Source of the DNA: Nageia nagi
Taxonomy: Eukaryota > Pinophyta
DNA: 64,000 nucleotides
Direction: 5' to 3'
Assembly (NCBI GenBank): GCA_050084985.1
Contig: JBITNC010000002.1
Location: forward strand, 12,710,001 to 12,774,000
Position numbers and translations under genes: made by a program. This document shows positions 39,401 through 50,340 of the stretch, one piece after another. Each line of letters begins with the position of its first letter. Position 1 is the first letter of the stretch. The notes under the pieces are model-generated. The model was not told the DNA's origin. It saw only the letters and a program-made list of their open reading frames with translations, and ran no database searches.

Positions 39401-41422
39401 AATTTGTGCGCCATCATTATTTCCAAATCTAACTGACCCACCTTCATATTCTTGTAGTTTTTGGAATTTCTTTTTGTCACCTGTCATGTGACTTGAGCAT
39501 CCGCTGTCTAATATCCACGGGGAAGGTTTGTCTTGAGCTTTCAATGCAGTTTGAACAATTAAAGACTCTTTGTCCTTTTTGAGTTTCCCCTTTTCTTTCC
39601 AGACTTGTTTTACTTTTGTTTCAGCTCCTTGTTTCTTATTACACTTTTCTTCTTTCTGTGGAAGACCGCGCTGAACTTGTTTATTCTGTCTTACGAAAGG
39701 AAATTGTCTTCGTGAGAAGAACCTCATGCCATAGTCAACTTTGCAGAATCTGGCAATGTGTCCATATTTGCGACAGTTGTAACACTCAACAGGATACTCC
39801 ATTAATGGACCGAATGCATTCCTAGTAACAAAGGTCCTTGGTTTAATATTATATTTACATTCAGAAATTTTGTGCCCATATGCATTGCATTTGAAACAGT
39901 ATCCATTGAAGGAATGGATATAACTATTACGTTGATGAGTTCTTCTTTGTCCTGCATAGGGTCTTCTTCTGGACTGTACTTGAGTGAAGCCATCATTCTT
40001 CAGTTCTGGGCTACCTTCCCTTTTCTTGGCTTCTTTTGTGTTTTCCTCTTTTATGTTACTGGAAGATTGTCCTTGTTCATATCCCAGACCAGATTTATCC
40101 GAAAACATTCTTTGACTGTTGATGATTTCGCTAAGTTTGGTCGACCTTCCTTCTAGATATTCAAAGGAACTGATTTTCTTGGTTACTTCCTCCAGTTGTA
40201 CACGTAGCCCAGTTATTTCTTCTTCGAGCTTACTACAATTCTTAACTTTCTCGAGAAGCTGTTCCTCCAAACTCTCATTTATCCTCTTGGATTCTTCGAC
40301 TTCTATTTTTAGGTTTTCTACAGTAGTACTTGCATCATCACACCTTCTTGAGAGTATCTTATTTTTCTTCACTTCTTTATTCAATTCTTTCAATGCTGTC
40401 ATTAGTTCTTCTTCAATATCAATCTCAATTTCACAGTCATCTTCTTCATCTGTCTCTTCCTTCTTATGTTTTTGGTCACTTTGATTATTTACATTCAGTT
40501 TTTCTTCAAATGCCATAAACAATGACTCATTATATTCCTTTTCTGATTCGTTACTAGAATCATCATTAGTGGAGTCTTCATTTCTAGATAAGAGGCTCTG
40601 TCTATTTGACTTTCTATTTTGAGCCTGAGATTTCATCTTGCGACTTTTCTCAAAATACGATTCTTGATCATCTTTATCAGTTTTTCTATATGGACATTTT
40701 GAGATAAAGTGACCAATACCACCACAATTAAAACATTTAAAAGGCAGCTTGCCTTTATACTTACCTTTTCCTCTTTTTAGCTTTCTAATGAAGTTTGCTT
40801 CTGCTTCATCCGATTGTTCCTCATCGTCAGAATCTTCTCTGGCGTTGTTACTGCTGCTGGTCTTAAACGCTGCTTCCTTTTCTGAATGTTTTGTTTTTCC
40901 AATCCTCATTTCATAAGCAGTTAGCGATCCATGCAATTCATCCATGCTAAAAGTTTTCAAATCTTTTGCTTCTTCAATAGCAGACACTTTTGAATCAAAA
41001 CGAGAAGTGAGAGATCGCAGTACCTTTTTCACGATGATATGATCTTCAATCTCTTCTCCAAGGCCTCTGATCGCATTAGTAATTTCATTTACTCTTAGCA
41101 TGTAGGCTTCAATGGTTTCATCTTCATTCATCTTTAGACCTTCGAATTGAGCTCTATGTGTTTGAAGTTTTGCTTCCTTGACTTTGTCATCTCCCTCGTG
41201 AATGCTTTTCAATTTACTCCATATTTCTTTAGCTGACTTGCATGCCATAACTTTTACCAGTTCGCTGTCCACAAGACCACACATTAGAGCGTTTCGTGCT
41301 TTGGCATCATATTCAAATGCCTTTCTTTCTGCTTCATCTGATGGACCAGTAGGAGGAGGAGTGTAACCCCTTTTAACGGCATCCCAAGTACCAAAACCCA
41401 ATGCACTGAGATAAGTCTTCAT
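36425..41422 (-). CDS. gag-pol: Ty1-copia gag-pol polyprotein (SIRE/Maximus type)
   Basis: 1665 codons open from this Met to TAA; the family start lies 26 codons upstream behind an amber codon. Order, numbered from this Met: Gag helical region 40-170; CCHC knuckle C230/C233/H238/C243; acidic coiled-coil-rich stretch 320-430; two more knuckles C509-C522 and C547-C560. Protease is [13 protein letters not shown] with Asp639. The pre-integrase HHCC finger is H766, H771, C800, C803. The integrase catalytic triad is D830, D893, E929, with 35 residues between the last two. RT has D1264 in [10 protein letters not shown] and YVDD at 1349-1352. RNase H has D1513, E1554, D1590. All catalytic residues are present. 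Three knuckles and the long coiled-coil Gag fit the SIRE/Maximus branch. The polyprotein would be cleaved by its own protease into particle, integrase and RT. Confidence 0.95.
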   Translation of the reverse strand: MKTYLSALGFGTWDAVKRGYTPPPTGPSDEAERKAFEYDAKARNALMCGLVDSELVKVMACKSAKEIWSKLKSIHEGDDKVKEAKLQTHRAQFEGLKMNEDETIEAYMLRVNEITNAIRGLGEEIEDHIIVKKVLRSLTSRFDSKVSAIEEAKDLKTFSMDELHGSLTAYEMRIGKTKHSEKEAAFKTSSSNNAREDSDDEEQSDEAEANFIRKLKRGKGKYKGKLPFKCFNCGGIGHFISKCPYRKTDKDDQESYFEKSRKMKSQAQNRKSNRQSLLSRNEDSTNDDSSNESEKEYNESLFMAFEEKLNVNNQSDQKHKKEETDEEDDCEIEIDIEEELMTALKELNKEVKKNKILSRRCDDASTTVENLKIEVEESKRINESLEEQLLEKVKNCSKLEEEITGLRVQLEEVTKKISSFEYLEGRSTKLSEIINSQRMFSDKSGLGYEQGQSSSNIKEENTKEAKKREGSPELKNDGFTQVQSRRRPYAGQRRTHQRNSYIHSFNGYCFKCNAYGHKISECKYNIKPRTFVTRNAFGPLMEYPVECYNCRKYGHIARFCKVDYGMRFFSRRQFPFVRQNKQVQRGLPQKEEKCNKKQGAETKVKQVWKEKGKLKKDKESLIVQTALKAQDKPSPWILDSGCSSHMTGDKKKFQKLQEYEGGSVRFGNNDGAQIIGKGSVKINDGNIRSEEVLFVVGLRHNLLSVSQICDKGHDVIFKSHGCEIRRANSGRLIAVGTRTSGNLYTLSDVSEGSCLLGKESDDWLWHKRLGHICFKNLMNICSKRAVRDMPRISTPVNDICDSCQKGKQTRTKFKVKEYHTRKPLEIVHTDLCGPMRTQSFNGDKYFILFIDDYSRMTWVQFLKHKSEAFEMFKAFKNQVENQMERKIKCLRSDRGGEFTSDEFNEFCIRHGIKRQFSAARTPQQNGVVERKNRTVQEMARTMLIESKVADKFWKEAVHTAVHIQNRCMMRPHEDRTPYELWFGRRATVKHFRIFGSKCYIKRTEENLGKFEDRSDEGIFLGYSSKSKAYRCYNKRTKTIVDSADVRVDEQRNLPKRNDDENLPDYQDPIEEDKQKKNKSKPAVQQLQGKKPEDSNPPSNPDNDSENEAEEDEHSKTPPKRWHKDHPQEQIIGEFQTGIQTRRGVSHTYSLLSSIEPKNVSEASQDESWMRAMEEELTQIEKNETWELVPRPANKNVIGTKWVFRNKINEEGKVVRNKARLVCKGYAQVEGIDFEETFAPVARLEAIRMFLAFAVYKNFTVYQMDVKSAFLNGKIEEEVYVEQPDGFQLGENPNLVCKLKKALYGLKQAPRAWYSRLDAYLQQQGFRKGRVDSNLYIKSDKGNQLIVVVYVDDIIFGGSKNELCKNLADNMQTEFEMSMIGELAFFLGLQINQLKNGMFISQTKYVKEMLKKFTMEDCKPVSTPMTTGCKLSKNDKAPTVDQTQYRSMIGSLLYLTATRPDILQAVCMVARFQENPKETHVTAVKRIFRYLKGTVEYGLWYPRGKNFTLTAFSDADWAGCVDDRKSTSGGAFYLGNNLVSWHSKKQDSVSLSTAEAEYIAATSCCTQLLWMKQMLNDFGIQINEPITIQCDIKSAINISKNPVMHSRTKHIAIRYHFLKEKVAQGEVQLDFVPTTEQVADIFTKPLSKDVFEYLRTKLGVVILPKH

Positions 41423-41500
41423 CCGAATTTTCTAGAACCCATAATTGGTTCCATCAAAGAGTGGTGCCTTGTTAGATGAGAAACCTTCTCCGCTTGCCAT
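41423..41500 (-). other. Gag N-terminal 26 codons with an in-frame amber stop
   Basis: ATG at 41500-41498 opens MASGEGFSSNKAPLFDGTNY in the same frame as gag-pol; this is the usual copia Gag start (FDGTNY.xW). Codon 23 is TAG (41434-41432) at the position where the family has Trp. Translation from this ATG would stop after 22 residues unless read through; initiation at Met27 (41422) would give a Gag shortened at its N-terminus. The change fits one C-to-T transition on the plus strand at a CAG (CHG) site, as expected from deamination of methylated cytosine. Confidence 0.85.
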
Positions 41501-41550
41501 AGTGTCACTGTCCGGATCTCCTTAGCTGTTATAGCTTACTTAGGAACCTG

Positions 41551-41562
41551 GCTCTGATACCA
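41551..41562 (-). other. Primer-binding site of SIRE-like element
   Basis: Minus-strand TGGTATCAGAGC, two bases inside the 5' LTR end, is complementary to the 3' end of plant initiator Met-tRNA and primes minus-strand DNA synthesis. Confidence 0.95.
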
Positions 41563-41564
41563 AT

Positions 41565-43695
41565 TGTTGTTCTTCGAGTGACACTGAGAGGGGGGGGGTG
41601 AATCAGTGTATATAAAAATTATCACTATCCAATCTTCTTTAATAATGACAAATTAAAAGCTAGAGAAAATGAGCAAGCACACCAGTACATCACACAACAC
41701 CAGATGTAACGAGGTTCACCAGTTTGGCTACATCCCCGAAAATGACTGCTTGGACACCAATCCAAATCCAGCCATTAAAGAAAGCTTACAGATTCACAGC
41801 ACCAACTGTGAAGGGTAGCACCAACTACCACTTTGAGAATAGCAGCACCTACTGCTTGGAGCACCAACTCCAGCTCTCAAATCCACTCCAGCTCTCAAAT
41901 CCACAGCACCAACTGTGAAGGGTAGCACCAACTACCACTTTAGAATTAGCAGCACCAACTGCTTGGAGCACCAACTCCAGCTATCAAGCACCAACTTGAT
42001 AGAACATTCAAATGGAGAAAAGATTCTGTTCTAGAAGACCCTCAATGGTCTAGCTCTAATGCTCACTTCATACACTTCGGATATTTCACTTTACACACAG
42101 CACTTGCTTTCACTCACTTCTCTGCTCACCACATTCGTGCGATTACCTGCATTTTCATGCTTTACTTTTCGCACTTCTTTTCACACACTCTGCACACACT
42201 TCGCACACACTTCACTCCCTTCTCTTCTCATCACATACTCCACACACACTTTGCCTCAATTCACCCTTTTCATCCCACACTTTTTACACCTAGAAACCAA
42301 CTCTTATATCTGCATGTCCCACTACTTGCTTCACTTATTCCTTTAGCTGTAAACTCTCAGCTACTACACTCTCCTCGAGCTGTGTACTCATTACTCCCTG
42401 TCTCCTCGAGCTGTGCAATCATAACTTGCATTGTCCTCCAGCTGTGCAATCACAGCTACTTCTCTCCTCGAGTTGTGCACTCATTACTTCTTGCCATGTC
42501 CACACTGTTCACACTGCAGCTCTCTGCTCCTTTTCTTACATCCGTTTTTCACATTATTCCTGTACTTAACCGTTACGCATCAATAACACTCCAGGAAACT
42601 GTTCCTACCATTATACGTTATCAACAGAATCCTTGTTTGTAACTGACGAACACTTTCATTTCTCAAACAGAGTTGTTTAGACAGGTATACTTCTTTCTCC
42701 ATGGATTTCAGCTAATTCCGGACTCTTTTATTCTTCATTATGGTATTTCTTACGATTCCGGACTCTTCTCTCCTTCATAATGGTATTTCTGATTATTCCG
42801 GACTCTTTCCTAGCTTACCGGATGTTTTCTGTATACATCGTGATGTCATCATCCTCCGGACTCCGGAAATAGAGTATAACGCTTTTCGCATGACGTCATC
42901 ATTTCTGGACTTTTATCTTCAGACGTGTATCTCCGGATTTTTATCTTCGGACGTTTATCTCCGGATCTTGACCTCCGGACTTTTGTCTCCGGACCTTTAT
43001 CTCCGGACCTTTATCTCCGGACCTTTGAACACTTGCACCATGATGTCATCACTTCCGGACTCCGGAAACAGAGTATAACTCTTTCCTTATGATGTCATCA
43101 TTTCCGGACTTTTATCTTCAGACGTGTATCTCCGGATTTTTATCTCCGGACGTTTATCTCCGGATCTTGACCTCCGGACTTTTGTCTCCGGACCTTTATC
43201 TCCGGACCTTTATCTCCGGACCTTTGAACACTTGCACCATGATGTCATCACTTCCGGACTCCGGAAACAGAGTATAACTCTTTCCTTATGATGTCATCAT
43301 TTCCGGACTTTTACCTCCGGACTCTTTTATCACTCTTTGCTGACCTCATTTCTTCCGGACGCCGGTTGTATTCACAAATGTGAGCATCGTTCTCCTGGTG
43401 ATGTCATCTTTTGCTTCCGGAATGTTTTACTCTCTTGGCTCCGGCTCTTTGATCGCTCCTTGCTGACCTCATCACTTCTGGACTCCGGTTTTGAGTGAAA
43501 GCTCGAAATCGCTGACGTCATTTCTTCCGGAACTCGGTCAACCAATCACACTTCTCTTTCGGAACACAGTTAGACCTCCGGAACCCGATCAAACAGTCTC
43601 GCTTCACTTCCGGAACTTAGTTAATCCTCCGGAACCCGATCAATATCTTGTTGACAACAATTACAATCACACTTCTCAATCACACATACTCAACA
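41565..43695 (-). repeat. 5' LTR of SIRE-like element
   Basis: 2131 bp with three mismatches to 34082-36212. It has the same internal tandem blocks at 41797-42010 and 42841-43313. In element sense this LTR is the promoter copy. It is followed on the right by CTTAT. Confidence 0.97.
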
Positions 43696-43871
43696 CTTAT
43701 CACACATACAACTAACATCATCCTCAAGATCATGTATGGTGCTTATCTATCCACATTCCTAGCAATGAAATTGCCTAAAAGGGTGACATCTTAAGATTTC
43801 CAATTTTTCATTATGGTGGTCTCTTAATTTTGTAGGACTCTGATAATGTAATAGTCAAAGTTTGTCACTAC
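43696..43871 (-). pseudogene. LINE relic, endonuclease fragment beyond the copia insertion
   Basis: Reading leftward on the minus strand gives DVTLLGNFIARNVD, a degraded form of the G-D-F-N-A-R endonuclease block of plant LINEs. This continues into the part on the other side of the SIRE-like element at 34081. The CTTAT target duplication marks the break. The upstream limit near 43870 coincides with the start of repeat R. Confidence 0.6.
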
Positions 43872-44420
43872 GAGCATAGAAAGACTACACTTCCCTATGT
43901 TGTTGTAACTCTTTTGGCAACCCCCAAGACCCATCTTCATCATGTATGCATTTTTTCACATCCAAATGTGCAACTCAACCTCTTTAGTGTCATGAATTTA
44001 AATATAATTTTGGAGGGGGAGAAAGAGTTTGAAGCTATGTTCAATGAAGTTGTATCCATAACAAAAAAGGGTGAAAATCTAGAGTGGCTTTAGGGAGTGT
44101 AAACCCTTCATATTGGAGCAAAGATATCTATTTTCTATTTTGAAAGAAATGAAAGTGACCACATTCCTATGAAGTTCAAAGAATGAAAGTGAGTAGTGGA
44201 AAGTTGAATAAGTAATGGTGTGATTCTCAATGTTGGTGACTTAAGGAAGTTTGTGGATCAACCAAAGGAAGGATCAACTTAGGTGCTTCCACCTCATCTT
44301 CTATTTAATAAGTTATTATGAATTTAGAGCATTTATTGACTCTTGATGGAGGTATTTAGAAAAGGTCTCATCTAAATGCTTCTTATCTTCCAAAATTTTG
44401 GTTTATCACAAACCACTTTA
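43872..44420. repeat. Unclassified dispersed repeat R, copy 2 (uninterrupted)
   Basis: Aligns with 8972-9282 plus 13240-13440 and contains no copia insertion, so it shows the pre-insertion state of that site (around 44185). No coding function was recognised; one frame reads MNLNIILEGEKEFEAMFNEV (44000-44060) but has no known motif. Confidence 0.55.
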
Positions 44421-44898
44421 CCATTTCTGATAGATAAGGGTTGCATACACACATTGGCTGAAAATTACAAGCACCAAAGCATCTAGACACCATCAAGGTA
44501 ACAAGATAATGTACTAATAGAACTTTGAGAATCCATATCAATGATGGTCAAGGAAAAGTAAATGAGTTTTTCAGTAGTAACTAATGTTAGAAGAGATTAA
44601 TTCTAAATGATCTCTCATCTTTACATAATATGATTTACATTCTTTGTATTTAGTTTCTATTTTCTCTTTGGTTGAACACTTTTGGCCTACTTGCTTGTAG
44701 TTTTCAATGTCTTATTTTTCCAATCCCTTGGGTCACTTTTGGCCCATCATGGACATTAATAATATTTGATTTCATTTCATTTTTGAAACATTTATTCAAT
44801 ATCTAGCATATCATATTTCCATGGAGAATCAATTAGAGCTATAGCTTTTACTTGTAACCCGTAGGCAAGCTTCACCATTACAAAAATTTAGCTTCTTT

Positions 44899-45095
44899 TG
44901 TTAGGAATTATTAGATCATAGGAGTCTCCTATATAATTACAAGAATATTATGTTAGTTTGATATGATCTATGTTTATAGGTATTTTGTAAAAAAAAATTA
45001 AATACAAGAAGAAAACCAAGTTAATTTTATGATGTAATTTTAAATATATAACATCCATAATGAAATAACAATCCAAGTATTATAAAATACTTTCA
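44899..45095 (+). repeat. 5' LTR of compact LTR element
   Basis: 197 bp. The right border is fixed by the PBS-like TTGTATCAAAGC at 45096. Confidence 0.65.
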
Positions 45096-46089
45096 TTGTA
45101 TCAAAGCTAGAAATAGGCTAATGAAGTTTCCCTCCCACCAAGATTATGTAAAGATATTTGTTTCTATTCCTCTACTATAAATATTAAAACTAAGTGTGAT
45201 TAGATTGCACTAGATTACTATCATAACAATTTAGATTTCCTAGAGGTTAACTATAATGGGTTGCATATGGGCCAAATTTTGAAGCATGTAATGAGTAAAA
45301 ATCCTTGTGTGGATCTTGTGCTATAGAAGAAAGGAAAGAAGTAAAGCACAGAGCATGAGATGGTAAATTCAAATTTTTTTAATCTCCAATGTGGATATAT
45401 GATCATTATGTGTTATCCCAATCAATGGTATGTAAAACTCTATAGCATGTAGGGTGGTCAAATGGTCATTGAGTAGGTTGCAAAATATATCCATGGTGGT
45501 AAGCATGATTAGCAACCTATGTAGATCTCTTACCAATTTCTAATTAAATCTTGAATAATTCGAAATTACATCGCAATGTGACTATCGTTAGAATAGAAAG
45601 TGGGTGGTGTAGATATTTTCCAAGAACAAGTCACTTAAACAATTTTTTAGTTAGAATCTATATTATTTTGTAAGGGTTGGCTATTATAATGTTTTCTTAA
45701 TATTTTTTTATTTTATTTTATTAAGGTGTTATTATTATTTTATGTATATTGTTAGAATATAATATTTTAAAAGGATAGAAGATATAAACTTAAAATAAAA
45801 AAATGGAGTGATAAGGTATTTTTTATATAAAATATTGATTGTGTATATTGCACAATAGTACTATTATTATTTTAAAATAAGAGAGGAGTGCATGGTCAAC
45901 GGTACTCAACATTACTTAAGAGAAGTTCACATCAAGGGGGGTTGATATAGTTTTTCCTCATACAATGTACATTTGATTTAGAAATTATTTGAGTTTTCAT
46001 AGGTGACCAGAGATGTTGAATACTTGATTCCAATAGATAGAGTGAACCATGTATATAGTATCTTATTCTATTATACTTGGCAATTGGAT

Positions 46090-46751
46090 CGACTTATGGT
46101 CTATGTCGTTTACTAAGATAAGATGATTACCATAATGATTCTTTAGATTGTTCATGGAAAAAAAGACAAGTTTTAAAATTGTATGGGTAAAATGAAGACC
46201 TATACATGTGAATGGATATGTTTATCCCCATTCACAAGATGAATAATTTTGTGACATTAGAATAGTTGGTTGAAATCTATATATTGCTAGATAGTCATAA
46301 TGATAGACTAATTTTCTATTATTTGTATGTTGATAGATGGGTGTATCAATAAGTGATTGGTTGTGTTTATCCTTATTTACAATTTTTGAATATGATTTGT
46401 ACATGTATGTTCCCAATCATATGTTGTAAATAGTAGTTTGTATTCCTATTTATGACTTTAATTTTAGGATAGAGTGTATATTCCTATCCAATTATATATG
46501 ATTGGTTGTGTGTATCCCTAATCACAAGTAGGTGAACAATAGTATGTGTCCTTATTCATAACTATGGTGTATGGATAGTGTGTGTGTCCCTATCCAATTG
46601 AAGTAGTGAATTATAAATGGATGAGTGTGTCTATGTCCATGGTCAAATGAAAATAACGTAGTGAGGTAAGTCCAACTATTACTAGTCATGAATAAATGTA
46701 TAATTCCTTATTCATGCTTGGTATGTTGATGAACAAGAATAAGTTCATCAA
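46090..46751. repeat. Array of variable-stem, similar-loop hairpins
   Basis: Inverted repeats with short loops recur at about 32-45 base spacing in the dense part (46330-46640). Arms and loops: 46207-46236 (9-bp arms, 12-base loop), 46330-46349 (6, 8), 46353-46380 (degenerate, 12), 46390-46422 (8, 17), 46427-46452 (7, 12), 46467-46489 (6, 11), 46499-46524 (7 with one G-T, 12), 46533-46558 (degenerate, 12), 46572-46596 (7, 11), 46617-46640 (6, 12), 46687-46716 (9, 12), 46726-46751 (9, 8). A weaker one lies at 46090-46108. Loops look alike (ATATGTTTATCC, TTGTGTGTATCC, TAGTATGTGTCC, ATGTATAATTCC) while arms differ (TGTGAATGG, TGGATAG, TAAATAG, CATGAATAA) yet remain complementary. It ends about 45 bases before the polypurine tract of the host element. 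Confidence 0.8.
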
Positions 46752-46805
46752 GTAGTTATTATCATAGTATCCACATTTAGAGATTGGTACAATAAAGGGG
46801 GATGA

Positions 46806-46990
46806 TGTTACTATTATTATATCAAAAGAGTCTCATATGTGCAATTATAGGTATCTTGTGTTAGTTTATTATAACCTATATTTGTAGGTATCTAGTGAAA
46901 CTTTATTTGAATCAAGAAGACAACCAAGTTGGTTGTATGATATATATGTATATAATGAAATAATAATCAAAGTATTCAAAGATCCTCTTA
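46806..46990 (+). repeat. 3' LTR of compact LTR element
   Basis: About 185 bp, preceded by AAAGGGGGATGA. The right border is set by alignment to the left LTR and is uncertain by a few bases because the terminal CA is now TA. Confidence 0.6.
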
Positions 46991-47127
46991 TTTTTGGTAT
47001 GTCATAATTTGAAGATGTATTGTAAGAAGCATTGTGATCATGTAGGAGCACTATTATGTAAATAATTTTTGTATGATGTATGAATTTATTAATTGATTCA
47101 TAAAAATAGTTTAGGAAGAGTGTTGAG

Positions 47128-47130
<3 letters not shown>

Positions 47131-47172
<42 letters not shown>
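47131..47172. repeat. (AT)n microsatellite
   Basis: An uninterrupted AT dinucleotide run of 42 bases. It produces Tyr-Ile repeat frames on both strands, which are not genes. Confidence 0.95.
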
Positions 47173-47175
<3 letters not shown>

Positions 47176-48420
47176 ATGTATGTTTAAGTTATTTGCAAGA
47201 TGCATTGTGAATTTTTCTCTAGAGATATTGATTCAATATCACTATTTTCATTTTTTGGTTTTATTTATTGACTCAAGAGAATTGTATAAGAGTAACATGT
47301 TGGCATAATAATATTTTTGTGATATTATTATATTATAGATATGATATTTATATTATCTATCTTATTTGTGAATGTTATTAATACATGATTTGGCACCCTT
47401 TTCATGCCAAATTACATGTCACATAACCCTCACTACACTAGCATGAATATGATGTTATGTTATACTTCATATATTGCTTATAAATAACCAAAGTTACTTC
47501 TCATGTATAATTCTCTTATTTTGTACTTTGGACCACCAATGTTAGTGCTAGCATGCAAAATTGCATTAAGGGATATTCCTAAACCTATAAATTGAGAATT
47601 ATATGCATGGAAAGACTATCAAGATCTCATCTCAATAGGATTGTACATATCTAATAAACTTGCTCATGTTTCTTAACACCAACTATCAAGATTGGAATAT
47701 GTTACATTCAAGAGTTATCTATCAATATTTCACCATGCATTGAAGTCTTGGTTAATAGATCTAGAAATTATAAGATTCAAGGGAAAGTATCACAAGCACT
47801 AGCTCGTAGAGCACCCTAGCATCAATGTTGGCTAAAAAAGGATGTATCTAGAGCATATACCTATATTTCAACCATTGTAGAGAGTATCTTAACAAGTTTG
47901 TATTACCATTCAATGATCATCTAGGTAAGGTGCATAGTTATTTATCATTTCCTCTCTTATAGTTATGTCATGTTATTCGATTTAGTTATATTTCTACTTT
48001 AATTATGATATTTGGTTTCCATTAGCTATTGAGTGATCTCAATGCTTTATGCACCTTCATACTTTAATTATGTATATATAATTACTTCATCTATAGTTTA
48101 GGGCTACATTTTATTATCAATATATTAGTGAACTTCATGCTTTTAATATTATTACTATTACTATATTCTTTATATTAAAAAAACCAAAGTCTTTTGAATG
48201 AATTTAATCTTCAAAATCTTGTGAGTATGAAAAACATATTAGGATCTTATAATATGAATTCTTTCCTCAATAACTTATCGAATGGATTTGATAAGGCTAG
48301 CCTTATGGGAGCCTTGGTGCCAAGGAGTATTAATCATTTAAGATTGTGGAAGATATGATTAGGTTTGTGGTCACTAATATGCTTGCAAATTTAAATTCTA
48401 AAGATAAGGGTAATCATCTC
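47173..48420. other. AT-rich DNA, nothing recognised
   Basis: No motif was found; it may include the 5' part (LTR, leader) of the gypsy relic that follows, but no matching LTR could be located. Confidence 0.35.
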
Positions 48421-48429
48421 ATCGATGAA

Positions 48430-50340
48430 ATTTAAAATAATTTTCTTACTTCAAAAAAGGAGCTAGGTAAACTTGATAAGTCTAATGGTGAAGGAGATCC
48501 TAATATTCATTTACAAGGATTTGAGTATCTCATGGAGCTCAAACATGACATCAACAATAATTTGAAAGGTAAGTACTTTTTTCTTAGCCTCACTTGTGAA
48601 GCTATAAAATGATTTTACATATTAGAATTAGGATTGGTTACATCATATAATCAATTAATAATATTATTCAAAATATATTTCATATGCAATATACAAAAGG
48701 ATACAAGATAGATAAATTTGATGAACTACAAGAAAGGATCTTTTGAAAATTTGGAAAATTTTATACTAAGATATTATAAAATATGGAGATCATTGGATGC
48801 TTTTATAATTCAAACACATATTATAGAAGTCTTCTTCTAATTTATGAATCTTACTGTGAATTATCTTACAATTGACTATATGAATCAACCATCCACTATG
48901 ATGACATACACTGTAGATGACTATAAATGAATTTTCTTGTATTAAATAATTCATTTTATAGCACCAAGGATTATTTATTGTAAGAAGGATCAAAATATAC
49001 CCAAGGCAATGTAATCAATGTAATGTACCATTGTATAATGCAAGAGATGTTAAATATCAACAAATACACCATATATAATGTAATGTACAATGATTCAAAG
49101 AATCAGAGAGGATCAAAATGTTGCTATAAAATAATATCAAAGGCAACATAATATCTCATGGGTAGAGAGCTAAAGAAAATATCAGAACATGCTATATCAT
49201 TTTGCCCAACCAACAAAGGTGTTTCATAATACCTCCCATTCATATATTTTCTACACCCTTTGTCTTATATTATGCATTTCAATTTATGATTTTGAATCTA
49301 CATTTTATAGCCCATTGATAGTGTGATCTCTTAGGCTGTTAATGGTATGCATCTTTCTTGGTATGTTGTTGCAATTGATGTATGATCTCTATTATTTCAT
49401 ATTGATTAGATTTGATGAAGAATTATCATTTATCATGTTCATTTAGTGACATATTTCTTATATATGCTTCAATATTATAGTATGGATGAATAGTGCTTTG
49501 ATTTATTTATGCATTATTTTTAGTCTATCGATGAGATCTTATGAGATTTCTATGATGAGTTAACATTGTTAATGATATGTAAGGACCATTTTTATGCTAT
49601 TAATAGCATGAAAAATAGATTAAATTGTAACAAACTTAGCCAAGATGATACAAGATCTAGCTAGGCAATTGGCTACAATTTAATAGATCCAACAATAGTT
49701 GCAAGACTAACTAATATTGAGACTTATAAAGATCCTAGAAAAAGAGAAAGACTATGATGATGTCTTCACCACACCCTTTTTAGATGATATCCATAATTAT
49801 CCCCTACCACTCGATCATAAGGCCCCCTAGTTTGAGATGTTTAGCGAAAATCAGGATCCAAAGCAACATCTTATTAGGTTTTAGTAGGTGCTTGCTGAAA
49901 CTAGGATTAGAGGAGAAATTAATGGTAAAGTTTTTCCCAAGGAGTTTGAAAGGTGATGCCAACTAATGGTTCTATAACTTATCAAAGGGATCCATATGTT
50001 AATTCAATTCATTGGTACAAACATTCATTAATCAATACAAGCATAATATCAAAGAGCAAGGAACCATCACATAATTATGTGCCCTATGCCAAGGAACCAA
50101 TGAAACCCTCGACAAGTATATTATGAGATTCAAAAAAGTATGGCAATCTATTCATAGCAAGTGGTATGCAAATGAAATTTATGGTATATTTTAGAGATTC
50201 TATTTTGCTAATTATCAATTTGAATGCTCCAATGAAAAAAGGTATTGGATTTGGGGTATTGCTAAAAGAATTATTATAAAAGGAAAAAGTTTTTCTTGAG
50301 TTAGGAAGGCTCAAGTATACATATACTCCTTACTATAAGG
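48430..50340 (+). pseudogene. Ty3-gypsy gag relic (two gag-like blocks)
   Basis: First block: NGEGDPNIHLQGFEYLMELK, then a helical stretch ending ENFILRYYKIW (48480-48790), matching the Retrotrans_gag pattern (GxxDPxxHLxxF...). Second block: DDVFTTPFLDDIHNYPLPLD then SENQDPKQHLIRF (49755-49885), followed in another frame by KGDANWFYNLSKGSI-like sequence with a stop before the Trp, TFINQYKHNIKEQGTI, and ETLDKYIMRFKKVWQSI (50100-50145). The second block continues toward protease and RT. Two gag blocks suggest either two overlapping relics or a duplication. All frames are interrupted. Confidence 0.65.

Larger units (their letters stand above)
34082..43695 (-). mobile_element. Nearly intact young Ty1-copia element, SIRE/Maximus type
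   Basis: 9614 bp. LTRs are 34082-36212 and 41565-43695, each 2131 bp, starting TGTTG and ending CAACA on the plus strand. The target duplication CTTAT is perfect (34077-34081 and 43696-43700). In minus sense, a primer site TGGTATCAGAGC (41562-41551) follows the 5' LTR after two bases, and a polypurine tract AAAGGGGGAGA precedes the 3' LTR. I count only three LTR mismatches: 35288-35289 against 42771-42772, and 35919 against 43402. The insertion is therefore very recent. It landed in the endonuclease part of a LINE relic. The coding region is one gag-pol frame with a single amber codon near its start. No env-like frame follows pol. Confidence 0.97.
44899..46990 (+). mobile_element. Compact noncoding LTR element (TRIM/LARD-like)
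   Basis: Left LTR 44899-45095 (starts TGTTAGGAATTATT, ends TTTCA) and right LTR 46806-46990 (starts TGTTACTATTATT) are alignable throughout, e.g. TTAGTTTGATATGATCTATG against TTAGTTTATTATAACCTATA, and AATGAAATAACAATC against AATGAAATAATAATC. TTGTATCAAAGC (45096-45107) is a 10/12 match to the Met-tRNA primer site. AAAGGGGGATGA (46795-46805) is a polypurine tract abutting the right LTR. Flanks TCTTT and TTTTT may be a decayed target duplication. The 1.7-kb interior shows no gag or pol motif, so it depended on another element. LTR divergence is high, so it is old. The interior's 3' half holds the hairpin array. Confidence 0.7.

Noticed and set aside
37742-40518. Plus-strand frames inside the SIRE-like gag-pol
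   Set aside because: Antisense shadows of the long minus-strand polyprotein frame.
46869-47308. Frames with Tyr-Ile repeats on both strands
   Set aside because: Produced by the (AT)n run at 47131-47172.
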